Of a stretch of 64,000 bases of DNA, positions 35,597 to 49,000 are shown one piece after another. The notes under the pieces are model-generated. The model was given only the letters and a program-made list of their open reading frames with translations. It ran no database searches and had not been told where the DNA came from. The first letter of the stretch is position 1; each line of letters starts with the position of its first letter. The DNA comes from Xestospongia bergquistia (Eukaryota > Porifera > Demospongiae > Haplosclerida > Petrosiidae): contig OZ014419.1 in assembly GCA_963965975.1 (NCBI GenBank), positions 868,001 to 932,000 on the forward strand. Reading direction: 5' to 3'. A program made the position numbers and the translations under genes.

Positions 35597-37363
35597 TTAA
35601 TGATGAGTTTGTAGGTGACGATTTAGAGATCTTTTGGACATATAACGATTACTGCAAATACTACAAGTAAATTGTTGGCTTTTGACCTTATCTTCTATAG
35701 TAGTATTATCATTAGCAGCTGCAACAGATACCATATTCTGATGTCGTTCTAGACAGCTAAGTGAACCATACCTTTCACCACATATTTTGCATATGTTACC
35801 AGCTGAAAGGACAGACTTAGATTGCTCAGTGGGAGTGGGAGCGTTGTAATCCTTACACGTTGACATACTTTTCCTTTTGGAATTTGCATACTTGTGTTTT
35901 TTAGTACAATGTTGTCGCAAGATGGACAAGGAAGTGTAACTTTTATCGCACATTCCACACTTGTATGTACAATGAACAGCAAGTTTATGTTTCTTCAAGT
36001 TATGTAGCTTGACATACCTTTTACCACAAGTATCACAACAGTAATCAGAAGACACAACACTGCTTTCCATTTGGTGTGTATTACTACCAGAACCACCAAA
36101 TTTGTTAAAGCCATCATGTATGCTTGAGTTAATGCCATGTTTAGATCTCTGATGCTTTGTGAAGTTACCTTTGCCAACAATATACTTGCCACACACCTCA
36201 CATTTGTGATGATGCTGAGATGGAATGAAGTGATAATTTTTTTGGTGTCTAAGTAGAAGGTCTTGTCGGGTAAAAACAGCATTGCAGACATTGCAAATGT
36301 AAGATGAGCCCTTACCAAGGTTTGAATGTTCAGGATGGATTTTATGTTGATGTCGGCGAAGAGTCAATGCTGTAGCAAAAAAATGATTACAATGTTGACA
36401 ATGGTATGTATTGGTAAAGATAGAATGTTTATCTTGTTGGTGACGTCGAAGATTCCTCATACTTTGGTAACTGTTGCCACATTCATTACACACAGGGCGA
36501 GATTTCTGGGTATAGGATGAATTAGCTATGTCTGAAGATGCTACTGGTTGAGGAAGATCCTGTTTTGTGCGAGTTTCCTTTGACTGATGTGATAAGGTAG
36601 TATTAGTTCGATGTTTTTCTATTTGATGTTCAATAAATTTGTTTAGTGTTTTAAAGCTTGCAGTACAATGTTGGCATGCAAAACTTTGGTTATACCATCT
36701 GTATTGGTATTCCTTGAAAGGACTATCAAATAATTTATTCATAGCGCCTTTACAGGTTTGAGCATGGATTTTTAAGGACAAGAACTTCATGTACCCTTGG
36801 CCACATTCCTCACATACAAATGGTACCTTCACTACACAACAATGGGCACGAAATTTTTTCAATGACGAGTAACTTTGTGCACATTTTTTACATAGGTGAG
36901 GATTGTTGGTGTGAAATTTCTTCTGGTGAATGAACACAGAAGCCATCGTACTGAATTTAACATCACAGTTATTACAATCAAATGGTTTCCTGCCAGTGTG
37001 TATTTGTTGATGATATTTTAGGAGGAAAAGCTTACCAAACGTCCTACTACAATCTTTACAGGAATATTGTTCATTAGTAGTTTTCTTGGAAGTGCTGGTA
37101 GAGCTGTCTGCAGCTGTTTGATCAATTTCCGCTTGTTTATGAAGGCATTGGTGAGTCTTGAGGTGTTGCAATTGTACGAAACCTTTTTTGCATTTAGCGC
37201 AAACGTGTATCGTCCCATTATGATCAGATGTCAGAATTTGTTCATCAGAAGAATATAAATCTGTATACAGACATTTGGCGTCACTGTTATGGTCATAAAT
37301 ATCATCAACTTCGATGATTGCTGACTCAGCTGAAGGTGATGACCACAAGGACTGACCATTCAT
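35597..37363 (-). CDS. C2H2 zinc-finger protein with about 14 fingers
   Basis: 588 residues. The frame extends upstream to a GTG, but TTTGTAG at about 37390 is a good acceptor, so the coding start is taken as ATG 37363 (MNGQSLWSSPSAES). Fingers start with HVCAKCKKGF and end with FTCSICSNRYMSKRSLNRHL. Two look degenerate: one lacks a second His (CKKCAQSYSSLKKFRAHC) and one ends HQNM. Linkers are irregular rather than TGEKP, unlike tandem KRAB-type arrays. No KRAB, BTB, SCAN or SET domain is visible. Likely a DNA-binding nuclear protein; target unknown. It lies 230 bp downstream of the divergent VPS45 start region. Confidence 0.85.
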   Translation of the reverse strand: MNGQSLWSSPSAESAIIEVDDIYDHNSDAKCLYTDLYSSDEQILTSDHNGTIHVCAKCKKGFVQLQHLKTHQCLHKQAEIDQTAADSSTSTSKKTTNEQYSCKDCSRTFGKLFLLKYHQQIHTGRKPFDCNNCDVKFSTMASVFIHQKKFHTNNPHLCKKCAQSYSSLKKFRAHCCVVKVPFVCEECGQGYMKFLSLKIHAQTCKGAMNKLFDSPFKEYQYRWYNQSFACQHCTASFKTLNKFIEHQIEKHRTNTTLSHQSKETRTKQDLPQPVASSDIANSSYTQKSRPVCNECGNSYQSMRNLRRHQQDKHSIFTNTYHCQHCNHFFATALTLRRHQHKIHPEHSNLGKGSSYICNVCNAVFTRQDLLLRHQKNYHFIPSQHHHKCEVCGKYIVGKGNFTKHQRSKHGINSSIHDGFNKFGGSGSNTHQMESSVVSSDYCCDTCGKRYVKLHNLKKHKLAVHCTYKCGMCDKSYTSLSILRQHCTKKHKYANSKRKSMSTCKDYNAPTPTEQSKSVLSAGNICKICGERYGSLSCLERHQNMVSVAAANDNTTIEDKVKSQQFTCSICSNRYMSKRSLNRHLQTHH

Positions 37364-37611
37364 TTCGTTTTGTAAGTAGTAGAATGTCCACCTACAAAGT
37401 CCAATATCACAAAAGCAAGTGACTTTGAAGAGAAGGTTATCTTCACGACTACGGACTTTAACTAGCTTCACTTTTACACACTTTCACAGCACGTGGATAT
37501 ATGAATAATTTCAATTAATTATTATTATTATTATTATTATCATTATTATCATGAATAATAATAAGTTAATCAAAGGAAAACTACGGTCAAAAAAACTACC
37601 ACTAACTAATA

Positions 37612-38397
37612 TTATAGAGCTATTCCTCTCTGCTCGAGCATGGCCTGCAAAATAAGTTCCAAGCATTCTGCCACTTTATTATTAGCAGCACAACACAATG
37701 CAGGTATGTTGTCTATGAGAGATCTATGAACACTCAAAATATAATAATGGCCACGTACCATTACAATCTCTAGCATTAAGATTAGCTCCTCTATTTATTA
37801 ATTCCTGTACAACTCTAACAAGACCAGACTTGGCAGCAATATGCAACGGACTGAGCAGAAAGATATAGTTATAAGACAAATGGCACTTACGTTTTCTCCT
37901 CTGAGTTAGTCTTCAAGATCAAATCATGTGAACACTTGTCCAATATTATCAAGGCACATTCTTCATGACCCTATAATAAATTAAATATAATATTATTAGT
38001 GAGTTTGTGTTACTTTCAAAGAAGCAAGATGCAATGCCGAGTTGTTTCGTTGATCTGTTGATTCTAACGAGAGCTGGTCAAGAGGCAGAGCCATTAATAC
38101 ATCTAGAGATTAAGACATAATGATAACAGAAAAAAATAAATTGCTATCCGTACTGAGTACACTAGCATGACCAGCATCAGCTGCCATCATGACAGGAGTA
38201 CGTCCAGAGTTATCAGCAATACTGACTTTGGCGTTATAGCGTAAAAGGAGTTGCATGCATTCCACATGATTATTAAAGGCAGCAGCATGGACAGCAGTTC
38301 GACCTCCTCCATCTTGAGTGTCCACAGCCCCTTTTTCCATCCTCTCCAATAAGAGATCAGCACACGAATCATTGTCATTAATACTGTGGGTGTAAGT

Positions 38398-38428
<31 letters not shown>

Positions 38429-41400
38429 GTAAAGGTCATGATACATTGAGTCTTACATTGCACAATGAAGTGGAGAAAAACCATTGCCAGCCATAATATC
38501 ACCATCTTTCTGTATAAAATAACAATTAAAGTATCAGATCAGTATTAAATTTACCTACCTCGACCAAACTTTCCAAACATTTCTCATGACCTGTATACAA
38601 TTATCAAATTTGCCTTATTGCTACACATACAACATACCATTATAGGCTGCCCAGTGTATAGGAGAATAGCCATTCTTATCAGGAGTGGTGGATGAACCTT
38701 CAGCTTGTAACAGCATGTCAACTATTGTCACATGTCCACAGGAAGCAGCAAAATGGACTGGGGTACGACCCTGTTGATCTCTACAATATAGGGTCATTAT
38801 TAAAAGTATGATGTTAGTATTGTTACTCACCTTGCAGTGGGATCAGCATTAGCTTGTAGCAATATCTCAACACACTCATCAAACCCACATACAACCTATA
38901 ATGCATCAATAAATGATAAGACTGTTGGTTCTACTCACAGCACGATGTAAGGCAGTACACATGTGTTTATCAGTACAGTCCAATTGAGTACCATAATCAA
39001 CAAGAACTTGGACAACATCCTTATGACCATTGGTGACTGCCAACATAAGGGGAGTCCTTTGATAGAGAGGAATAAATGAAAGATATAATACATGTTAGTG
39101 TATATACCTGCCATAATTATCGACAACATCAACTTGAGTGTGCTTAGTGAGGTAACGTAACATGATTTGAACACATTCCACATGTCCATTGGCAGCTATG
39201 GAAAACTGTAATTATTAAATACATAGGGAAATGTACTATACCAGCAGCATGAAGTGGTGTCCTCTTAGTGACTATATCATGGACCATTAGAGAAGCTCCA
39301 TTTGAAAGTAAATAATCAACTATGTCTCTAATGTAAAAGGGTTAAAAATACATACCCACATTACACAATATTATATACCTGTGACCTTGAAAGGCAGCCA
39401 AATCAAGTGGTGTACGTCCTTTGTCATCTTTGTGATCCAGAAACATTTGATATTTATAAACAAGTTCTTGAAGCACTTCAAAATGACCATTGTACGCCTA
39501 CACACATAATAACGATGTAACATCTCATCTGTCCATCCACTTACAGCTAGATGTATAGGTGTTGTCTTGGTCTCTCCAGTAGTAATGGCAGAAGGATCTC
39601 CAGGAGCATAATCAATAAGCTATAATAAATTTACCAATGAGAGTATCTAATGTAAAAATTTCTTTACCATTTGTACAGACATACGATGTCCGTAATTAGC
39701 AGCATAATGAAGGAGAGTATACCCATTACTGTCAGCAGTAAAAGGAGTAGTTCCAGTGAAACTACGTAACAAATGGGCTACACAACTAACAAACTTATGA
39801 ATAATTTATAATCTATAAACTATGTACATACTTTCCATCAGCATCAGCTGCAGCAGCATAATGCAGAGGAGTTCTCTTCATGTTGTCTACCACAGTGAGG
39901 TTGGCTCCATTAGCTACTAATGAAAGAACACATTGGTATTGAGCAGTGGCAGCTGCATAGTGAATGGGAGTCCTAAAACAGAGCATTAACCTCTATCATC
40001 TAGTGTACTTATGTACCTCCCTAACTTGTCTTTAGCATTGATTTGACACCCTTCAGCAATCATCATGTCTACGCATTCAATGTTACTATAAGAAACATCA
40101 TAATAAGTTATACACACCAACATTCAAATGACCTTACCCTCCACAAGCAGCTGCATGAAGGCAAGTCCTTTTATCATTGTCAACTTCAGACACCACAGAG
40201 TGATCTAAACAGTAAAATGTATTCCATAAACAGATACTCCATTAACATTTAGACAGTTCTCTATTAGAACAATACAATACACTAATACAATACTGACCTG
40301 AAGTCAAGAGGTTCTCAACACAGTCAGAATAGCCACTAAGACAAGCCATGTGAATAGGAAGCATGCCTCCAGCACCTCGTCTAATACATTGCAATATCAG
40401 TGAAAAAGATCAAAAGATCACTTGGTCAATAATAGAGCACATACTTTGATATGTTGGCTCCATAAGATATGAGAGTCTTCACAACAGAAGCATGGCCATG
40501 GCGAGCAGCAATATGCAAGGAGGTATTGTTCTCTTTGTCTTCAATATCCACACGAGCTCCTGATGAACAAATAATAGTAATACTATACAATACTACTACT
40601 ATAAAGTACCATGACTGATTAAAGTCTCTGTACGTAGATAGAAACCATGGACAGCAGTCATATGGAGAGCAGTATGACCATTACGATCCTACACTTACAA
40701 TTAATTAACAGTTGATTATAGGGGTCTTGTACCTTAATATTAGGGTCAGCTCCTGCCTTGACTAGCAGCTCCATACATAGTGCTCCATGATGTGACCATG
40801 CAGCATAGTGTAATGGAGTCTGGCCGTTAATGTTGATCTGATTGACAGTAGCATGATGCTGGAGAAGGACGTCAACAACCACATCTTGTCCATTATTGCA
40901 GGCAACATGGAGAGGAGTACAACCATGTGCATTGATTACATCAACCTAATAAGAGAGAGAAAGAGGGAGAGAGAAAAAAAAAAGGGGGGGGGGGAGGATT
41001 ACCACCATATCTTACAAATATTCAACTTACATCAGCTCCTAATTCCAATAACATCTTCACAGCATGAACTTGTCCACCAGCTGCAGCAGAATGCAAAGGA
41101 GTGTATTGCTATTAAAAGAAAACATTACTCTCTCTATTCTAAATTAAATGTCATTATACTTTCTTATCTTTAGCATTGATATCCCCACCACTTCCAACAA
41201 TAGTATTAATACAGTCTTGATGACCTAAAATATATATAGAGGGTAACATATCTGTTAATATATTGGAATATAATTTACCCATAAAAGCAGCAAGATGTAA
41301 TGAAGTTCTATCTTTCTTATCAAGGGCTTTGACGTTGGCTCCTTTGACTAACAGCAAGGAAACCATCTAGAAAATTACATAGGATAAGTATTGCTGAATA

Positions 41401-42502
41401 GAACATGTGAAATATTGAATAGTTTATCATAGTAAGTGATGATTGCTTACCTCTAGATGTCCATTATAAGAGGCATGATGAAGGCAAGTTTTACCAGAGC
41501 GATCAGCAATGTCAATATTAGCCAAGTGACTGATAATGGCCTCTAAATAGAGAGAGAATTTAGTGTTATATTATATGAAGACAATATATTTACCAGCACA
41601 AGCAATGTGGTTGTTATGAGCTGCTAAATGCAAGGGTGTCATCCAGTTCTTTTCTCTAGCCATAATGTCAGCCTGGTTCTTGATAAGCTCACGAACAGCA
41701 GCCTGATATATATAAAAGAGAGCGAGAGAAAAAAAGAGAATATTTTGATAAATAAGAATCCCGATTACTCACGTCATGGCCTCGAGCTGCAGCATAATGC
41801 AAAGGAGTTAACCATTGAGAATCTTTGACATTCACTTTACCACCTAAGATGTTATATACATTAACACAATGATGCATTAGCTAGAATGTTCTTGTATAAA
41901 CTGTCTAATTAAACACCCAACCAGTAAACCAAATAAAAGTTCATAATAAGTGAAGTTTGTCTTACCAGCTACAATAAGTGCATTGATACATTCTGTATCG
42001 CCCATGTAAGCAGCTGCATGCATCGGAGTTCGTTTATCTTGATCCTGAAAGAACAACATTTTATGCTACGTCAACTTATACAATATTGAAAATATATATC
42101 TTTGTTTATCAACTGTCCATCCATTCATCCATTATCAACTGTCCATTCATCCATTTATTGGCTCAATTGTCTATCTGTTTATCATCCTTTCTATCTATCC
42201 TTCAAATCAATCCATCCATCCATCCATCCATCCATTTTACTTGTGCATTAACTTCTTCCTTTTGTGTTATCAGCTCTGTTAATTGAATCACATTGCCTTC
42301 AAATATGGCCTGAACAATAGGCATATCATAGATCTTAGGTGCTCCAAGAGACAACATCTTGGAGAGTTGCAATCTAAGTTGATTCCCTAGATTCTGTTGT
42401 CAAAACAGAACAACAATATGAAGAATACAATTTAATTATTAAAAACTTATATTATATAATATAACTAGGGCTGCCATTGACCTCATCTTCTTCACTCATC
42501 AT
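37612..42502 (-). CDS. ANKRD28/44/52-type regulatory ankyrin subunit of protein phosphatase 6
   Basis: A long gene of about 30 small exons encoding a string of some 26 ankyrin repeats. It starts at ATG 42502 or 42499 (MMSEEDE). The next exon reads QLRLQLSKML then MPIVQAIFEG, and DQDKRTPMHAAAYMGDTECI follows, the same order as human ANKRD28. Later landmarks are WLTPLHYAAARGHD, KKDRTSLHLAAFMG, GQTPLHYAAWSHHGALCMEL, DQQGRTPVHFAASCGHV and GRTPVMMAADAGHA. The C-terminus VAECLELILQAMLEQRGIAL and TAA (37612-37614) matches the place where vertebrate proteins continue into a longer tail, so this one ends early. Family role: scaffold for PP6 with SAPS subunits. Which paralogue it equals cannot be said; it probably predates the vertebrate split. 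Confidence 0.88.
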
Positions 42503-42745
42503 TAAGGATAGGTAACAATAATAGATTACAGCACAAACAGGGTCTTAGTTGTAAAAGATAACAGGAAAGGTCAATCTCAACAAAGAATGTAGTTTTGTCT
42601 AAGTCATTTCCTGATTGGAGCAACTCACCTCTTTGGGTGGACAGGGGCAAGGTCAGAACCTCTAAAAGTACTATTAAGTATACTAGAATATACGGAAAAA
42701 GGTGGGGCTGTAGATTGAGCCCGGGAAATTTGATTATAGTGAGCT
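42503..42745. promoter_or_regulatory. Divergent promoter region between the ankyrin gene and ZCWPW
   Basis: 243 bp separate opposite ATGs. No TATA box is evident. Confidence 0.4.
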
Positions 42746-44950
42746 ATGAACGACAGAAAATCAACCATACTAACAAGATCTGCAAGGAAACAAGGTAAAA
42801 TAACTGTTATATAATAAATAATAAATTCAGATTAATCAAATTCTTCTGAATACAGTAATTATTCACAGCAATAATCCATAGATTGTAATAATTTATTATC
42901 CTTGCAGCTGGTCTTCCGTCTCCACCTTCACTCTTTGAAAATGACTCCTACAAGCAAAATCTTGTTGCATCTGATGAGAAATACATTACCATAGCGCATT
43001 CCACATCTATGGACAACTGCAGCAACCCAAACAAAGAGAAGGATAACATTTCAGAGACCAACAATCAATTTATATGGGTACAATGTGATGACTGTCAAAA
43101 ATGGCGAAAAATTGATAAAAAGTAACTAAAGAAAAAACTATAAGGTGATGCTTTTATACTTACATTCAGTTTTCAAGATAGTCTTGAAGATATGTGGTAT
43201 TGTCGTATGAACACTGATCCCACATGTCAATCGTGTGATATCCCCGAGGAGGACTGGGAATTACCTGGCAATGGATGGATCTATACATACCAGGGACTTT
43301 TACCCGGACAGCTAGTGTGGGCAAAACAAAATGGATATCCCCCGTAAGTAACCATTCAAATTCTGCTAAATGTTTATTTGTAGATGTATTAGTTGGCCAG
43401 GTATTGTCAGTCCTGATCCTTGGTGTTTTGGGACATATATATCCTTTGAGAAAGATGCTGAAGGATCACTGTATCACGTTGAGTTCTTAGGCAAAACAAG
43501 AACACACTTGTGGTTGCCTGAAGAAATGGTAATTTAATTTAATTTCAAATATTACAAATCTTGTACACTTCAGGTTGAGCCTTATCGTGAAAAATGCTCA
43601 CTGTATGGTAAAAGTCATCCCAGAGTGGATTGGAAACATAACAAGTGTTTACAACATGCAATCAGTGAAGCCGACAGTTTAGTTACTTTGAGTAATGAAG
43701 AGAGGTTGGGCATGTGTAAATTTACTGGAATCAAGAAATTTAAAGAAGAGTTTATTCAGAATGAAAGTGAGTGATGTTTTAAGATGGCATTATCTAGTAT
43801 ATTGTATTATTCTATACAGATATATCTGATGGGGCTAATATTTTAAAAGAGAAAAGTAGATCGAAGAACAGAACAACTTCTAGATCAAGAAAAAAATCTA
43901 CACGCTCTCCAGTAAAAATTAAATCGCCAATTAAGGCTAATTTGTTGCTCATTTCCAATCCTCCAAGTCTTCTAGAATGTCTAAAATCATCTTCAGATTT
44001 CCAGTTGTTTGACATCAGAAAACTGTCACAATTTCTTCTTTCACATAATTCAGTATTTCCTGCCTTACCTACTGTAACTCAAAAAGTGAAAGAAGTACAT
44101 AAAAGCAGTTTAGTACCTGTTGTTATGACCCAGAATAACACAATGCCGTCCACATTGTCTATAGGTGGGTCAAAAGCTAACTCTCAGGTACTGCAATCAG
44201 AGGTGACTAATATGACAAAATCAACCTCCAACCTGGAGCCTAACTTGTTGTTATCTGAAACTGCAAGAGGATTGTCTAATTGTCAACGTCAACACAATTC
44301 TCAACAGAGTCTGCTGACATGTAATAATGTCCAGTGTTCAGCTAAAAAAAGAAAACTATACAATTCACCAAAACATAAAAAGTGTAATCAAATGAATAAA
44401 GAAAGGAGTAAGAAACGAAGGGAACAACCCAGTAAATGTTCACAGTCACAATCTATTCGTCAATATTTTGAATCTCAAACAGCTGTGCTGGATCCTTGCA
44501 GTAACAATACACATAATATCTTAACAGGTACATGTATAATGATTATATCCTTTGCTCATGATCGTGCTACTCTAGATGAAGACCCACTCAGTGATCAAGT
44601 GGTGCCTAATAATGAACTAAATAATCCTAGAACAATTGTTGATATACAACTAGATGATTTGGAGTGTGATGCACAACAAAGCATGCAAGATATTGAAAAG
44701 ATGTTGGCTGATTTAGAAAGTAAATCTCAATACAATATGTCTCTTCAGGATTCAGAAAGGTTAGCTAGTTCAGATAATTTTCACATTAACAATACTACTT
44801 ACTACTGTCTTCAGTGACACCACTATTGACTTAGAATTTGTGGAGAATGAAATGTCTCAAATTAAAGGTAAGTTATAAAATAAAATACTTATTCATTACA
44901 ATTATAACTACTTATTTATTTATTATGTAGAATTGCTAGACAGCCTTTAA
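42746..44950 (+). CDS. ZCWPW1: CW zinc finger and PWWP domain protein (ZCWPW-like histone reader)
   Basis: Spliced gene. Exon 42746-42794 (MNDRKSTILTRSARKQ) joins in frame to 42908-43121. The CW domain spans exons 2-3 (FIWVQCDDCQKWRKI, MWYCRMNTDPTCQSCDIPEE). PWWP follows (LLPGQLVWAKQNGYPPWPGIV), using the acceptor at 43392/43393, which restores PPWPG; an earlier AG would insert residues. Then come HVEFLGKTRTHLWLPEEM and a long polar, Lys/Ser-rich tail. A 40-50 bp in-frame intron at about 44529-44575 is likely. The last exons read DTTIDLEFVENEMSQIK and ELLDSL with TAA 44948-44950. Vertebrate ZCWPW1 reads H3K4me3 (CW) plus H3K36me3 (PWWP) at PRDM9-marked meiotic sites. ZCWPW1 versus ZCWPW2 orthology is not settled. 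Confidence 0.88.
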
Positions 44951-45136
44951 ATCCTGTCACTTTATTGCAGTTATATACATCTCTTAATAGAAATAGTATT
45001 GTCAATGATTAACATCTGTTTAACAATAAATAAAATAGCTGCTTTAAAATGTCATATAACAGTAGTCATGATGATATTTAGTTCATATAAATTGTATTAA
45101 CTATGGAGACTATTATATTGAATTTTATTTTCCAGT

Positions 45137-45961
45137 TTAATTATTACCAACTTGGTTTATAGCATAGTACATAATAGTGTACCTATGCATATGTGCTTTA
45201 TGGATGTCATATTTTTTAGCACATGGTAAAATGTAGCCACAAATACCACATTTTATTAAAGTCTTCTTTAAATTGGATATATCTTGATCATTTTGGTGAG
45301 TTAAGTGATAATATTGTTGCCATATTGCTAATGGGTAAGGTGATAAGGGATCATGCATCATTAAATGAATGTTGAGATGCAATCTTGATGAAAATACACA
45401 AAGGCATTTGGTGCAGGTATAAGGACTTCCTATATCACCACAATCATACTCAATGTTGGTCTCATTAATCTGGCCATGTGAGACTAATTTAGTGTCTGAT
45501 AAATCTTTATCAAGATACTTATTATGAGGTTGTGGATAATTACTTGAAGAGGAAGTTTCAATCAAAGTTATAGTGGTCATGGTGCACTTTTTAATTGAAG
45601 GATTAGCATGAAAAAAATCTTTTGATGCACCTCTGATTGTAGTGTGATAATCACTGGAATTGAAACATAGAAAAAAGTGCTTCATCAGCAAATCAATCGA
45701 GTAAAACAGAGAGCAACAAAATGTACATCTAAACTGTAAAACCATATCTTTGATCTCAATATGTTCACATGCTACATGACTCTCAACATCATGTTGGCTT
45801 ACAAATATCTTCATACACAAAGGGCATACTCTCTCTTTTCCAACATCAGTGGTCAATGTCAAATGATCTTGAAGATGCATACAAAGTTGAAGAGCATTAG
45901 ATGGCTTGAAGATACAGTTATCAATGGGACAGATGCCAACAGCAGAATATCCAACCTGCAT
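45137..45961 (-). CDS. C2H2 zinc-finger protein with five dispersed fingers
   Basis: 274 residues from ATG 45961 (MQVGYSAVGICPIDNC). The frame extends only to a TTG further upstream, and the sequence before ATG reads like an acceptor, so an extra 5' exon cannot be excluded. Fingers: CPIDNCIFKPSNALQLCMHL, CPLCMKIFVSQHDVESHV, CTFCCSLFYSIDLLMKHF, CTKCLCVFSSRLHLNIHL and CGICGYILPCAKKYDIHKAH. The third has an irregular His/Cys end. Fingers are separated by long spacers, unlike a TGEKP array. Not assigned to a family. Divergent from TRRAP with 125 bp between ATGs. Confidence 0.75.
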   Translation of the reverse strand: MQVGYSAVGICPIDNCIFKPSNALQLCMHLQDHLTLTTDVGKERVCPLCMKIFVSQHDVESHVACEHIEIKDMVLQFRCTFCCSLFYSIDLLMKHFFLCFNSSDYHTTIRGASKDFFHANPSIKKCTMTTITLIETSSSSNYPQPHNKYLDKDLSDTKLVSHGQINETNIEYDCGDIGSPYTCTKCLCVFSSRLHLNIHLMMHDPLSPYPLAIWQQYYHLTHQNDQDISNLKKTLIKCGICGYILPCAKKYDIHKAHMHRYTIMYYAINQVGNN

Positions 45962-46086
45962 TAGTTTCAAACACGTGGTTAATTCGAGGTATTATTTAGT
46001 GCGCATGCTCGTCACTGTGGCGCTGAGTTATGTATTTGAGACTTAGCTGTTAAATAGGTTGGGCTGGTGTATACTTATAATCTTAT

Positions 46087-49000
46087 ATGGCTGATTCTAG
46101 AGGAGTTATGTCAAAATTAAAAAGTCATTTAACCTGTCTGATCGATCCAGCAACAAGTGAGCTCAATTGCAAGTGTAATTATAAAATAAATGAATTTTCA
46201 TTGTACAAAGTTAATATTGTATTATGCTATGCATAATCGCCCATAATATATCATATTAAATTTGTTCTCATTACTTTTGTGTTGCAGCTGATGACATCAA
46301 ATTAAAAGGTGCTCAAGATGTTAGCGAAAACTTGGAGGTGATTATAATTCTAATTAATGCCCTTACATAATTAAATAAAACATTATAATTATGCACAACA
46401 AAGACAAGAATAATACTACATGACTACATGTTGTATTGTAATGTGTCACTGTATATAACATACTATAGTGACAAGCTATACAAAAGCGTTCAGTATAAAA
46501 CTGAGTACTTATATTATATTTTTATTTTCAGAATTTTGTCATTTCCCAACACTATCCTGGCTTCCTTGAAACAGCAATTCCTATATTTCTTCAATTATTA
46601 AAGGAAGGTACAGCAACTGTTAAATTTGACGTCTCTGTTTGAGATAAACATAATATATTATCACTTTAGGAGAACCTCAATTTATAGCAGACAGTACAGC
46701 TCAGGTACCCTCATATTTAATTCGTTATATGCTGACATTATAGATATGTAATTAACATAGCAATTAAGAAAACTTGTTCTGGAATTAGTACATCGACTAC
46801 CAGCCAATGACCACCTCAAGGGACATGTCAAGGTTAGTTATCATTATTAGGAATATATAATATTTTCCTTGTTAATTATGTAGGTTTTATTATCAGGGAT
46901 GTTCTCGCTATTAGAGGTATGGATGCTTCTGTTTATCACATGACCTTCACATGATTTATAGATGGAGAATGAAGAGAATGTGTTGGTTTGTCTTAAAGTC
47001 ATTATTGAACTTCATAAACAATTCAGACCCTCTTACTCACCTGAAGTAAGACCACAAAAAATTAATAATGACAAATATACTCATTACTAGTAGAAATAGT
47101 ACATTATTCTGTAATGAATAACATGTAAAAAATAATTATTGACTTTTCTTTTGTTCTTTACAAGATTACCAAGTTTCTTCAATTTGTGAAAGTCATCTAT
47201 ACTGATTTACCCAAAACAATGGTATAGTAGTACTCATCATTACAATAACTATTAATAATTATTAATATTAATGATATAGCATTGGTCACGATTATAATAA
47301 CTGTTAATAAATTTACAGAGTGCTGCATTAGAGTCTCAAGAACCAGAGGCTATGGATATAGTTGGGGGTGGAGCCACAACAACTGCTACAGCTGGAGCTG
47401 CCGGAGGAGAAACCAGTAAAAATCCGGTACATTAAATGCTACATTAGTCATTCTATATTGCATATATTTTGTTATTATTATTATAGTCTGTGCTACCGAA
47501 GGCATCATCGTCATTAAAGGTTTTAGCTGAGCTACCTATTATAGTGGTTTTAATGTATCAGGTATTTAATCAAGTTAATTTAATATAATATAACTTTATA
47601 TATAATATAGTTATATAAGCAGACTGTTCACCAATGGGTAGCTGAACTAATTCCACTCACTATTAAAACCATTACTCTTCAACCATCAGACAAAGCCAGG
47701 TATAGTAAGATTTTGACTTTAATTTATGGAAGTGTTGATGTGATAATACTGGCTTCATAACAAGACCCCTCCCTTATATTTGAAAAACATACTAAGGGAA
47801 GGGTTTGAGGAACAGTTATAAAACAAAAAAATGCAATAATGATGGAGTATGATAAACTATATCAAAGCATATCTCATAAATATGTTAGTTGAGCTACAAA
47901 TTTTTATTTGGATTGGAAAGAATGAATAATTGTTGTATTACAAATTCCATGTCTTGCTCAATATAATGGATGATGGATGTGGTTGATAAGTAATGCACTG
48001 TGTTGTTATTGAGGACTAATGACATTATAATTGTGGTACAAACTTTCATTTAAATGATAATTGTAGTACAAATTGGATTCTCCGTAGTTGGAGTAAACAG
48101 AGCATATTTGGTTTGATGTCTGATTGAGTTATATGGTTGCGTGGTTCCAATATAATTATAATTTCTTAATTTTATTTAATTACCCATTGTAGGTTATCTC
48201 CTAATTTCAATAAGGAAGTCTATGTAGATTTTGTGGCTGTTCAGATTAAGTTTCTATCTTTCTTAGCATACATAATAAGAATTTACCAGGTAATTCAATA
48301 CACTTATTGTTTGTAGTGTTATTGATGTACTCTCCCATAGGATCAGGTTAACCAATATGCTTCCAATATGGTGCAGGGAATGCTGGCTCTCTTGCGTAAC
48401 TGTCCTCAAGAAGTTGCTCATTTGCGACGAGAACTCTTGATAGCAGCTCGACACATTTTAGCAACAGATCTAAGAAATAGTTAGTTATTTTGTGCATGAT
48501 TTTGTAATGGTAGTCTGGAGAATGTATTTGTAGATGGTACATCACGTATTTTTAACCCTCAAATAGTAATAACATTTGGGGATTTAAAAATAGTTTGCAT
48601 GGGGCAATTTTTTGTACTCATCTATTGAGTAATGTCATATTTTAAACCCATTCTAGTATATTCCAGTATATTCTAGTATATTTTTCTTTTTTTACAGGAT
48701 TTGTGCCATGTATTGATCAGTTGTTTGATGAAAACTTGTTAATTGGTTCAGGATGGACAGCACGTGACACTGTTCGTTCTTTAGCTTATAGTATTTTAGC
48801 AGATCTTGTCCATCACATTCGAACTAGTCTCTCATTACCTCAACTATCTCAAGCTGTGTATTTGTTCTCCAAAAATGTCCACGATGACACATTTCCTGTC
48901 AGTATACAAACAATGTCATGCAAGGTTAGACTAGACAAGTATAATTATAGTCGTTTATAATTGTGTGTGTCAGAGCAACAATGGAGACTATGTTCTTATA

